From the NCBI GenBank assembly GCA_015492915.1, contig WGED01000200.1:1-10838 (forward strand): 10,838 nt of DNA, in the 5' to 3' direction. The position numbers and the translations under genes are program-made. This document shows, piece by piece, positions 1 through 7,310 of this stretch; positions within the stretch are counted from its first letter, which is position 1, and each line of letters begins with the position of its first letter. Under the pieces are notes generated by a model that did no database searches, was not told where the DNA came from, and was given only the letters and a program-made list of their open reading frames with translations. Origin of the DNA: Cyclobacteriaceae bacterium. GTDB lineage: Bacteria; Bacteroidota; Bacteroidia; Cytophagales; Cyclobacteriaceae.

Positions 1-16
1 CACCATAAAAGTGCAT
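1..16 (-). CDS. Possible 5' end of a gene leaving the window (first codons only)
   Basis: On the minus strand an ATG (complement of 14-16) is preceded at a 4-nt spacing by GAGGAGG (complement of 21-27), a strong Shine-Dalgarno match. The readable codons give only M-H-F-Y-G before the edge. The ribosome-binding site is the sole support, and many genes in this window lack one, so this is a weak start call. No product can be named. Confidence 0.22.
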
Positions 17-239
17 TATGCCTCCTCATCAAACGTGCTGATTTTCTTCCCGCCCTGGCGGGACAAGTTGTACTTTAACCTCTCATAACAAAATCCTGGT
101 GAGAATTTTAGGTTTAATGAAGCATGCCGGGAGATTGTTTTCAATTCTATGACGTTTTTTGTGGATTTTGCCGGAAAATAAAAGTTTAGGAGACTATAGA
201 CCGGTTGAATAACTGCCGGAATCCTGTGTGCCGGAAAAG
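17..239. other. Intergenic region left of the MaoC-like gene
   Basis: I see no convincing gene. Frames reading in from the left edge on the plus strand close by about position 88. The stretch contains a 16-nt GC-rich inverted repeat (48-63) and several copies of GCCGG (126-130, 170-174, 215-219, 230-234), two of them inside the 10-mer TGCCGGAAAA (169-178 and 229-238). No clear terminator follows the MaoC-like gene, which ends at 240. Confidence 0.5.
48..63. repeat. Short GC-rich inverted repeat
   Basis: The arms TCCCGCC (48-54) and GGCGGGA (57-63) are perfect inverse complements separated by 2 nt. No T-run follows on either strand, so it does not look like an intrinsic terminator. It could be an operator or a small dispersed palindrome; the sequence does not decide between these. 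Confidence 0.4.
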
Positions 240-713
240 TTATTTATTGTTATTGAAATAATAAAGAAACAAAAGTACGCCAACAAAAGCCGGTTTCTTT
301 TGCCCTTTGATCTCCAGTTCAACTTTAAGGTGGACTTTTGATACGCCTCTGAGATTAATAAGTGATTGGAGCGAAGCCCTGAGCCGAACTTCGCTGTTTA
401 CAATTACAGGATTAACAAAACGAAGGTTTTCTACACCGTAGTTTACCATCATATCGATATTGCGAATTTCAGCGATCTGCTCCCACAGATATGGCGATAT
501 GGCAATATTGAGATATCCATGTGCAATGGTTGCTCCGAAGGCGCCGTCACGTTTTGCCCGCTCAGGATCGGTATGTATCCATTGATGATCGAGGGTTGCT
601 TCGGCAAATTTATCGATCCGGTCTTGTGTGATCTTCAGATAATCGGAAACGCCAATTTCTTTTCCGACATATTGCTCAAACTCCTGGTGACTTGAAATGA
701 TTACTTTGCTCAT
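240..713 (-). CDS. MaoC-like (R)-specific enoyl-CoA hydratase family protein
   Basis: A 157-residue cytoplasmic protein with the single hot-dog fold typical of MaoC-like dehydratases, which are normally about 150-160 residues. Asp42 and His47 give the D-x4-H catalytic dyad of the R-hydratase family, followed by Asp49-Pro50, and the downstream F-G-A-T-I-A-H-G segment (59-66) matches the conserved glycine-rich turn and central helix. Family members reversibly hydrate trans-2-enoyl-CoA to (R)-3-hydroxyacyl-CoA in fatty-acid or polyhydroxyalkanoate metabolism, though many homologues are uncharacterised and the acyl substrate here is unknown. The gene stands alone and is divergent from the LytTR gene across 97 bp. 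The ATG at 711-713 has no Shine-Dalgarno sequence, as is common in Bacteroidota. The tail after residue 150 (YYFNNNK) looks non-conserved. Confidence 0.88.
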   Translation of the reverse strand: MSKVIISSHQEFEQYVGKEIGVSDYLKITQDRIDKFAEATLDHQWIHTDPERAKRDGAFGATIAHGYLNIAISPYLWEQIAEIRNIDMMVNYGVENLRFVNPVIVNSEVRLRASLQSLINLRGVSKVHLKVELEIKGQKKPAFVGVLLFLYYFNNNK

Positions 714-730
714 AGTTGAATAATAAACTG

Positions 731-759
731 ATTATACCCCCGAAAAATGCGGATGCAAA
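731..759 (-). promoter_or_regulatory. Candidate Bacteroidetes-type promoter for the MaoC-like gene
   Basis: On the minus strand TTTG (complement of 756-759) lies 19 nt from TATAAT (complement of 731-736), about 17 nt upstream of the start codon. The TTTG element and 19-nt spacing fit the Bacteroidetes -33/-7 arrangement. The -7 element is not the full TAnnTTTG consensus, so the call is tentative. Confidence 0.33.
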
Positions 760-810
760 TTATCAATAATTTTTAATATCCGAAGTGAATTCATTTCAAT
801 TCGAAACGGA

Positions 811-1731
811 GTGTTCTTTTGTAATGTGTTATTGCTAAATTTAGTTTTTAAAAATAAAGCATTGGTACAGCGGTTCAAAAACTGGTTATTAAAGCCTTTT
901 TATATCTGGGAATATACCACCAGAAGGAAGATTATTTTTATCCTTCTCATCGAACTTTTCAGCATAGGTTTTAAGGTGTTCTATCAACCGGAGTTCCTGA
1001 AGCTGCCCGTAATGGAAAATCTATATTTTTATATCAGCCACGGGTTGGTCAATATCTTAGTGCTCTGGCTATTTTTGTTTATCATTCCAAGATATTCCGG
1101 TTTTTTCAGCGAGGAACGACGAACGATCCTTTCTGAGGCATTGCTCATTATTCTACTGTTTATTAGTCTTACTTATTGTCATGCTGTTTTGATCATTTTC
1201 GATTCAAACATGACCCTCGGTGAAAGTCTTGCGGAATCCCTGATTGTTAATTTAAAAATCGGTGTTTTTCCCATAGCCTTGTTGTTGATTCTTGCAAGTG
1301 TGCGGGGAATGGAAATAAAGCTCGAGCAGCAGGAATTGTATAATGCCAGATATCTTGACACCTCTGCCGAAAATGAGATGATACAACTGAGAGGTAAATC
1401 TGATACCATAAAACTGCGGCTTGGTGATCTGTATTTTATAAAATCCTCCAATGTGTATTCCGAAATATATTTCGAGCAGGATGGACGCCTGACAAAGGTG
1501 CTGCTCCGGGCGCCGATATCGACAATAGAACAACAACTCGATTCGGAATTCGTCTTTCGCGTTCACCGTTCGTACATCGTCAATTTTCTGAATTATAAAA
1601 AAGTGATTGGCAATGCCAATAAATGTTCTGTCCTTTTAAAAAAAGAGAATATTCGTATTCCTGTCTCGCGTGTCAAACGGTCCGAGATGTTTCACAGGCT
1701 CGACAAATTGCCTATTGCGGTAATGGCCTGA
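811..1731 (+). CDS. Membrane-anchored LytTR-family DNA-binding regulator
   Basis: A 306-residue protein with two parts. Residues 1-165 contain about four predicted membrane segments (roughly 40-58, 70-93, 107-130 and 145-164). After a short charged linker (166-193), residues 195-297 form a LytTR DNA-binding domain. Its hallmark is the F-R-V-H-R-S-Y-I-V-N stretch at 249-258, preceded by D-L-Y-F-I-K-S-S at 206-213. There is no receiver domain and no histidine-kinase domain, so it is a one-component membrane regulator rather than an AgrA/LytR-type response regulator. The first in-frame ATG is residue 68, inside the membrane domain, so initiation must use GTG (811) or another non-ATG codon close by. 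The TonB receptor gene begins 121 bp downstream on the same strand and is a reasonable regulatory target, but I could not identify a clear LytTR binding repeat. The inducing signal is unknown. Confidence 0.88.
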   Translation: MFFCNVLLLNLVFKNKALVQRFKNWLLKPFYIWEYTTRRKIIFILLIELFSIGFKVFYQPEFLKLPVMENLYFYISHGLVNILVLWLFLFIIPRYSGFFSEERRTILSEALLIILLFISLTYCHAVLIIFDSNMTLGESLAESLIVNLKIGVFPIALLLILASVRGMEIKLEQQELYNARYLDTSAENEMIQLRGKSDTIKLRLGDLYFIKSSNVYSEIYFEQDGRLTKVLLRAPISTIEQQLDSEFVFRVHRSYIVNFLNYKKVIGNANKCSVLLKKENIRIPVSRVKRSEMFHRLDKLPIAVMA

Positions 1732-1852
1732 CTTTACATTTCACAAATCAAATCATTCATTTCGCAACATTTTGTTATTGGTTCCTGCTGCTGCCTCCTT
1801 ATTAATTGGATCAAAAATTTAGCTTTAGCGCGAAACAAAAACTTATAATCGT

Positions 1853-4342
1853 ATGAAAACCACGCTAACAACTTTTTTAATCATTATTCTTTTTAGCTGG
1901 TCTGCGCTGGCGCAGGATGGCAGCCTGAAGGGTAATGTCAAGGACAATTCAAATGGCGAGCCTGTAATAGGGGCCTCTATCGTCCTTTACAACAACCAGG
2001 GAGGCATTGTAAAAGGTGCTGTGACGGATGCAAACGGTGAATATTCCATGACATCTGTCAACCCGGGGACATATATGCTTGAAGTGAAAAGCATAGGATA
2101 TGCTGATATTACCCGGAATATCACTGTCACACAAGGCGAGATGAAACTGGATTTCAATATGGTGCCATCAACAAGTACGCTGGAAACGGTGATTATATCC
2201 GGTAGCCGGCGCTCACAGCGCATCACCGAATCTTCGACCAATATACAAGTGATAAGTCCCGAGATGATTGCTGTAGCCAAAGAACCTACCACCTACGGAT
2301 TGCTCAAGGGTGTGAATGGTGTAGATTATTATGAAACAGGACTGGGGCAGCAGCAGGTGAATGCCCGGGGATTCGCAAGTCCGTTCACAGGCGGCATGCT
2401 CACCCTGGTGGATTATCGAAGTGTAACGCTGCCCGGCATCGGTGGAGTATTCGGTCCGGTAATGGGCGTGAATCAGAATGACATCAAACAAATAGAGGTA
2501 ATCGTTGGTCCCAATTCTGCCCTCTATGGCGCCAATGCCGCACAGGGTGTCATCAATATAATCACCAAAAATCCAAAGGAATATTCGGGACATGAGATCA
2601 CCCTGCGGGGCGGCAACAGAAGTTTACTAAATGTAAGTGCACGCAGCAGCTTGATGTTAGGCGAAAAGTTCGGGTATAAAGTTGCTGTTGATTATTTTAC
2701 CGCTGAAGATTTTGATCAGACTGTGGAGTTGATTTCAGGCGGCCAGCCGACCGGAATTTTTACCAACCCGGATAACACAATAAAGAACACTACCTTTAGC
2801 GGAACGTTGTATTTCTTTCCGACAGAAAACACCGAATTATCATATACGGGAGGCATGGCCATAGCTAACTATGTCAACCAGTCAAATATTGGCCCGCTAC
2901 AGGTCAAAGATTTCACATTCTGGTATCATCAGTTGCGCGCCGGTTTCAGCAATTTCCTGGGGCTCGGCTCCGCGTTTATTCAGGGTAATTACACAGCCGA
3001 TGACGCAAAAAACACCTATAACCTCGAGAATGTTGCCAAGCGGGTCGCCGCAGGGCAGGATGAGCAGGACGCCATCGCGGCAGAAACTTTTGTGGACAAG
3101 CCCAAGCGGTTCAATCTGGAATTCCAGCATAATTTTGATATCGCTCAAAAAAACATTTTTACCTGGGGTGCGCAATTTAACAACACCCAACCAAACAGCG
3201 AAGGCACCTTCCTCAGTGACGGGCCAAATGGTGAAAAGATCGTCATCAACGAGTTTGGGGCTTATCTGCAATATGAAAATGAAATGGTAAAGAATTTTAA
3301 TCTCACCTTGTCGGGACGCTATGATTACAACGATGTTTTCGGCGATCGCTTCAGCCCCAAGGTAGCTTTATCATTTATGCCTAAAAACCATAACTTCCGG
3401 GTGGCTTACAACGAGGCTTTTTCAAGCCCGGCCATCCAACCCGCTTTTGCGCTTTCACCCATCACCACATTACAAGTAGATGTAGAAATACAGCCGGGCG
3501 TTAAAGTACCGTCGATACCAAACGACATGGTACTGCGTGGTGCTCATGCGGGATTTACTATTCTGGATAAGGATGGCAGTCAGGTTGGAGAGATTGCAAA
3601 GCTGGTTCCGACGGTACATAAGTCATGGGAAGTCGGTTATAAAGGACTGATTGCTAAAAAGATTTTCGTCGATGTGACTTATTTCAACACAACGATTACA
3701 AATTTTATGAGTCCTCCGATCCCGATCAATAATCCCGAACTGATCCTGGATGCCGGGGCCGTACAAATACCCACAGGGAAAGGTTGGGCGGATCTGATCT
3801 TCAGAGGTGGCAATCCTTCGCCCATCACTTATGTGAAAGGTTATACTACCGATGAAAGGCCAACCAATGAACTCGTTTTGTCCTATATCAATTACGGAAA
3901 GGTAAATACCAGTGGCATTACGGCATCAGTCGAATGGATGATTATCAGTCAGCTATCGCTCAGAGGGTCGTATCAGTTTATCAATCTTGGTGAATTTCAA
4001 AACGTACCCGAATCGGTAACTTCACTACCGATACTCAACTCACCCGAGCGCACTGCCCGTGCCGGAATCCGGTATTCCAGCAGAAAAGGAATTTTTATTG
4101 ATTTCTCATTCCGTTGGGTGGATGAATATGAATTTTTAGCCGCCAGAGAGTATCAACGTGGAACGGTTCAATCATATAATGTGTTTGATCTGAAAGGGGA
4201 GGCGCCTGTATTTGGCAAATGGATGTACTTTGGCATTGCAGCCAATAATATATTTAACACGAAGTACAGAACCATGCCGGGTACTCCCGAACTGGGATTT
4301 ATGGGCAGTGCTTATTTGCGTTTCGAATTTGGCAAAAAGTAA
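1853..4342 (+). CDS. TonB-dependent outer-membrane receptor with carboxypeptidase-regulatory-like domain
   Basis: An 829-residue outer-membrane transporter. A signal peptide (1-20, cleavage after A-L-A) is followed by a carboxypeptidase-D regulatory-like beta-sandwich domain (about 23-107), an N-terminal extension typical of Bacteroidota receptors. A TonB-box-like segment (L-E-T-V-I-I-S-G, about 110-117) leads into the plug (about 123-238), which contains N-A-R-G-F (170-174) and the conserved E-V-I-V-G-P-N-S-A-L-Y-G run (215-226). The remainder (about 245-829) is the 22-stranded beta-barrel and ends in an aromatic strand (R-F-E-F near the C-terminus). Such receptors use TonB/ExbBD energy to import siderophores, cobalamin, oligosaccharides or peptides. 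No SusD partner is adjacent, so a Sus-type polysaccharide system is unlikely, and the ligand cannot be read from sequence. There is no Shine-Dalgarno sequence before the ATG. A terminator directly follows the gene. Confidence 0.93.
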   Translation: MKTTLTTFLIIILFSWSALAQDGSLKGNVKDNSNGEPVIGASIVLYNNQGGIVKGAVTDANGEYSMTSVNPGTYMLEVKSIGYADITRNITVTQGEMKLDFNMVPSTSTLETVIISGSRRSQRITESSTNIQVISPEMIAVAKEPTTYGLLKGVNGVDYYETGLGQQQVNARGFASPFTGGMLTLVDYRSVTLPGIGGVFGPVMGVNQNDIKQIEVIVGPNSALYGANAAQGVINIITKNPKEYSGHEITLRGGNRSLLNVSARSSLMLGEKFGYKVAVDYFTAEDFDQTVELISGGQPTGIFTNPDNTIKNTTFSGTLYFFPTENTELSYTGGMAIANYVNQSNIGPLQVKDFTFWYHQLRAGFSNFLGLGSAFIQGNYTADDAKNTYNLENVAKRVAAGQDEQDAIAAETFVDKPKRFNLEFQHNFDIAQKNIFTWGAQFNNTQPNSEGTFLSDGPNGEKIVINEFGAYLQYENEMVKNFNLTLSGRYDYNDVFGDRFSPKVALSFMPKNHNFRVAYNEAFSSPAIQPAFALSPITTLQVDVEIQPGVKVPSIPNDMVLRGAHAGFTILDKDGSQVGEIAKLVPTVHKSWEVGYKGLIAKKIFVDVTYFNTTITNFMSPPIPINNPELILDAGAVQIPTGKGWADLIFRGGNPSPITYVKGYTTDERPTNELVLSYINYGKVNTSGITASVEWMIISQLSLRGSYQFINLGEFQNVPESVTSLPILNSPERTARAGIRYSSRKGIFIDFSFRWVDEYEFLAAREYQRGTVQSYNVFDLKGEAPVFGKWMYFGIAANNIFNTKYRTMPGTPELGFMGSAYLRFEFGKK

Positions 4343-4358
4343 ATCATAGTTGTAGTAA

Positions 4359-4407
4359 AAAATCCGGGTGGCGGGTAAGACCGCTTGTCCGGATTTTCAT
4401 TTTTTTT
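4359..4407 (+). terminator. Intrinsic terminator after the TonB receptor gene
   Basis: The outer stem AAAATCCGG (4359-4367) pairs with CCGGATTTT (4389-4397). An inner stem GCGG (4371-4374) pairs with CCGC (4381-4384) across a six-base loop. A run of eight T residues (4400-4407) follows almost at once. The run ends only 18 nt before the start codon of the next gene, so the hairpin could also act as an attenuator controlling read-through into the downstream operon. Confidence 0.8.
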
Positions 4408-4425
4408 ATCTAAACCTTTCAATAA

Positions 4426-4941
4426 ATGCGCAGACCACCTCTTGCATCAAAAGCAACGAGCAAACTCGCTCTTCTTCTGTTTCTGCTCGTGATTGTTTTC
4501 AATGCACTTATCATGCCCGGTTTGGCCGGGAAAGAACGTGTGGAGCCCATTGATATTCAATTTGCCTATTCTCCGGAAAAGGCTTATTCGCTCATAGAAA
4601 GCTATGGTGATGAAACAAGGGCTGAGTATCGCAGAGGTCTCATGACGCTCGATGTCCTTTATCCTGTTGTTTACACACTGTTCATCAGTATTGCTTTGAT
4701 GGTGCTGTTTCCCGGTAATTACAAACTTGCCTGGGCTCCTTACTTCGCGTTTGCCGTGGATATTTTTGAGAATGCCGGGATCGTGACCATGCTCAGTTAT
4801 TACCCGGAAGAGCTGAGAGCTGTTGCCATAGCGACCAGCATCTTCACTACTATCAAATGGATCCTAGCGCTCATATTGGTATTAATTCTTCTGTATGGCG
4901 TGGGAAGAAAGTTTTTTACCGGAAAAAAGGAGTTATCATGA
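4426..4941 (+). CDS. Uncharacterised four-TM membrane protein, first gene of the hydrolase operon
   Basis: A 171-residue protein that I cannot assign to a named family. Its predicted topology is four transmembrane segments (about 13-32, 77-95, 101-121 and 135-158), with one sizeable soluble loop (33-76) between the first and second. Points that look conserved are D-V-L-Y-P (76-80) at the start of the second segment and D-I-F-E-N (112-116) with an acidic residue inside the third, which could be functional. The C-terminus is basic (G-R-K-F-F-T-G-K-K). Its stop codon overlaps the start of the penicillin-acylase gene (ATGA at 4938-4941), so the two are translationally coupled and probably act together. 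The ATG at 4426 has no Shine-Dalgarno sequence and follows the upstream terminator by 18 nt. No catalytic motif is visible; a scaffold, chaperone or transport role is possible but unproven. Confidence 0.75.
   Translation: MRRPPLASKATSKLALLLFLLVIVFNALIMPGLAGKERVEPIDIQFAYSPEKAYSLIESYGDETRAEYRRGLMTLDVLYPVVYTLFISIALMVLFPGNYKLAWAPYFAFAVDIFENAGIVTMLSYYPEELRAVAIATSIFTTIKWILALILVLILLYGVGRKFFTGKKELS
4927..4941 (+). promoter_or_regulatory. Ribosome-binding site and ATGA overlap fixing the penicillin-acylase start
   Basis: AAGGAG (4927-4932) sits five bases before ATG 4938-4940, and that ATG overlaps the upstream TGA (4939-4941). This is one of the few strong Shine-Dalgarno sequences in the window. It places the start here rather than at the in-frame ATG at 4857, which would add 27 non-conserved residues and destroy the N-terminal signal-like segment. 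Confidence 0.8.
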
Positions 4942-7310
4942 TAAGAAAAATATTATTTGCCCTGTTCATCATTGCTGCCGTGTTTTATGGCACGGGATAT
5001 TTTTTCCTGAGATCCGATCTGCCGCATTACGATGGGCAGTTATTGCTGAATGGTCTGAAAGGTGAAGTGCGGGTGGTCTTTGATGATCATGCCATTCCGC
5101 ACATCTATGCGGAAAATGAGGAAGATGCCTACAGGGCGCTCGGTTATGTACATGCAAGCGAACGCTTGTTTCAGATGGAGATGGCGCGACGGGTGGCCTC
5201 GGGCATGCTGGCGGAATTACTCGGCGAAAAGCTCGTGAAAACGGATGTGTTTTTCAGAACCATCGGCATCAGGCGCATGGCGGAGAGATCGGCGGCAAGG
5301 TTACAGGAGATGAAAGGTTCGCAGATTTTGAAGAGCGCTCTCGCCTACCTTGATGGCGTGAACCAGTTTGTTGATAATGGCAAAATGTCTGTCGAATTCA
5401 AGATACTGGGCATTCCTAAAAGGCATTTCGACCTTGTCGATGTGTATGCCATCATCGGCTACACCACATTCGGTTTTTCGAATGCCATCCATCAGGAGCC
5501 GGTGGTCAGCAGGCTGATGGCCAAATACGGCGAGCCGTACATGAAAGACTGGAACATTGACCCGAAAAACGTTCCGTCGGATACCCTTACCCTGACGCAG
5601 CGAAAAGCTATTTTCGATCTTTTTGCAGAAATGCAGCAACGGTCGCCCTATCCCGTCCGCTTTGGCAGTAACAGTTGGGTAGTGGCGCCGAAGCGATCGA
5701 AATACGGCAAGGTGATCCTGGCTAACGACACGCACATTTTCTTTGCACAGCCGTCAACCTGGTACGAAGCGCATATCGAATACCCCGGATTGAGCTTTTA
5801 CGGCAACCATCTCGCAGGGGTACCCTTTGCCTTTATCGGTCACAATCAGGCCGTTGCATGGGGGCTGACCATTTTTCCCACGGACAACATGGACATGTAT
5901 TATGAAAAGGTGAATCCGGAGGACCCTGCGGAGGTATGGGTGGATGACCATTGGGAAAAAACGCTCGAAATTCATGAAACTGTCCGCGTAAAGGATACGG
6001 CTGATACCACTTTTACGATCAGGATAACACGACACGGACCGCTGATCAGCAGCCTGCTGCCGGAGCCCTATGGCGAAAAGGCCGTTTCGCTGCGCTGGGT
6101 CAACAATGAGATGCCTACCACCACGCTTGAGGCAGCCTACAGCCTCGACCATGCCACGAATATCGATGACGCGAGAAATGCCGCAAAACTCATAGATGTA
6201 CTGGGCCTGAACGTGATGTACGGCGACACCGAAGGAAACATCGCGTGGTGGGCCAGCGGCAAAATTTCGAAGAGGCCGCCTCATGTCAATTCCAAAGTGA
6301 TCCTCGATGGAGCGAGCGGCAAAGATGAGCTGCTCGGTTATTTTGATTTTGAAGAAAACCCCCATAGTGAGAACCCGGAATCGGGAGTGCTGTATTCGGC
6401 CAACGAAAGGCCCGCTCCCGTGAACGGATACCATATCCCGGGCTACTACACGCCCAACACGAGGGCGAAGCGAATTCGCCGTTTCCTCATGGGAAAAGAG
6501 CGATTTGACATGGAGGATTTCAAAAGGATGCATCGCGATGTGCTTTCTGAATCCGACCGCGATATCGCGCATTTCTTTGCGGCACAGCTCGGTCCGCTGG
6601 TTAGTGATGAAGAAAGGACGGGCCTGGAACTGATGGCAGCCTGGGACGGTGATTATCAGAAAGGAGACAACACCCCCCTGCTCTACACGAAAATGCAATA
6701 TTACATGCTCGAATACGGCATCAGGGACGAGCTGGGCGAGGAAGATTTCGATGCCATTGCCAACTCATATTTGATTAAAAGGACGATCATCGACTTGTTC
6801 GTCAATATGAATTCCCTGTGGTGGGATGATGTGACGACGGATGAAAAGGAAACCTATCATGACATTTTACTGAAATCATACCGCCGGAGCATGGCAGACC
6901 TGAAGGAGCAGTTTGGCGATGAACCGTCAAAGTGGAAGTGGGAGAAGGTGCACACGCTCACCCATGTGCATCCGATCGGCCGTCAGGCACCCTTCGACAA
7001 GCTGTTCAATGTAGGGCCTTTTCCCATGCCGGGCACCAATGCCGTGCTCAACAAGCAGGGGTTCAGGCTGACGGCCGGTGGTCATTACGATATCTTTATC
7101 GGTCCGGCGCTGCGCATCATCCATGATTTTTCGCAGCCGGAGAATTCGGTCAGCATCAACCCCACGGGACAGTCGGGCCATGTGATGAGCAAATATTACG
7201 ACGATCAGGCTGAGCTGTACAATGCGGGCCTCTACCGCAAGCAGATGACGGACAAGGAAGAAATTCAGCAAAAATCCATAGGCACACTCACACTAATCCC
7301 CGCACAATGA
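4938..7310 (+). CDS. Penicillin-acylase-family (S45) N-terminal nucleophile hydrolase, envelope-located
   Basis: A 790-residue protein of the penicillin amidase/acyl-homoserine-lactone acylase family, whose members hydrolyse amide bonds of N-acyl compounds. An N-terminal hydrophobic segment (about 4-22) acts as signal or anchor, so the enzyme should face the periplasm. The alpha-chain region begins with V-V-F-D-D-H-A-I-P-H-I-Y-A. The predicted autocleavage site is Gly243-Ser244 in G-S-N-S-W, making Ser244 the first residue of the beta chain and the nucleophile. His at beta-position 23 fits the His found there in AHL and cephalosporin acylases rather than the Gln of penicillin G acylase. The expected oxyanion Asn lies in S-A-N-E-R-P (Asn489, beta 246). 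Family motifs G-H-N-Q-A-V-A-W-G and, near the C-terminus, G-Q-S-G-H are present, so the enzyme looks intact. It overlaps both neighbours by ATGA. The substrate could be an AHL, an acyl-peptide or a lipid amide, and sequence does not decide. Confidence 0.92.
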   Translation: MIRKILFALFIIAAVFYGTGYFFLRSDLPHYDGQLLLNGLKGEVRVVFDDHAIPHIYAENEEDAYRALGYVHASERLFQMEMARRVASGMLAELLGEKLVKTDVFFRTIGIRRMAERSAARLQEMKGSQILKSALAYLDGVNQFVDNGKMSVEFKILGIPKRHFDLVDVYAIIGYTTFGFSNAIHQEPVVSRLMAKYGEPYMKDWNIDPKNVPSDTLTLTQRKAIFDLFAEMQQRSPYPVRFGSNSWVVAPKRSKYGKVILANDTHIFFAQPSTWYEAHIEYPGLSFYGNHLAGVPFAFIGHNQAVAWGLTIFPTDNMDMYYEKVNPEDPAEVWVDDHWEKTLEIHETVRVKDTADTTFTIRITRHGPLISSLLPEPYGEKAVSLRWVNNEMPTTTLEAAYSLDHATNIDDARNAAKLIDVLGLNVMYGDTEGNIAWWASGKISKRPPHVNSKVILDGASGKDELLGYFDFEENPHSENPESGVLYSANERPAPVNGYHIPGYYTPNTRAKRIRRFLMGKERFDMEDFKRMHRDVLSESDRDIAHFFAAQLGPLVSDEERTGLELMAAWDGDYQKGDNTPLLYTKMQYYMLEYGIRDELGEEDFDAIANSYLIKRTIIDLFVNMNSLWWDDVTTDEKETYHDILLKSYRRSMADLKEQFGDEPSKWKWEKVHTLTHVHPIGRQAPFDKLFNVGPFPMPGTNAVLNKQGFRLTAGGHYDIFIGPALRIIHDFSQPENSVSINPTGQSGHVMSKYYDDQAELYNAGLYRKQMTDKEEIQQKSIGTLTLIPAQ

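Noticed and set aside
1844..1849. TATAAT just before the TonB receptor start codon
   Set aside because: It is only three bases from the ATG, would require a nearly leaderless transcript, and has no TTTG element at the expected distance.
1853..4342. SusC-type polysaccharide utilisation locus together with the fucosidase
   Set aside because: No SusD lipoprotein gene is present, the receptor is shorter than typical SusC proteins, and the fucosidase is about 5 kb away on the other strand.
4857..4937. Upstream in-frame ATG giving a longer penicillin-acylase protein
   Set aside because: The extra 27 residues overlap the conserved end of the previous gene and would bury the signal-like segment; the ATG at 4938 has a good Shine-Dalgarno sequence and an ATGA overlap.
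5754..6698. Long open frame (314 codons) antisense to the penicillin-acylase gene
   Set aside because: It lies wholly within a clearly conserved gene, its translation shows no recognisable domain, and it is an artefact of codon use on the opposite strand.
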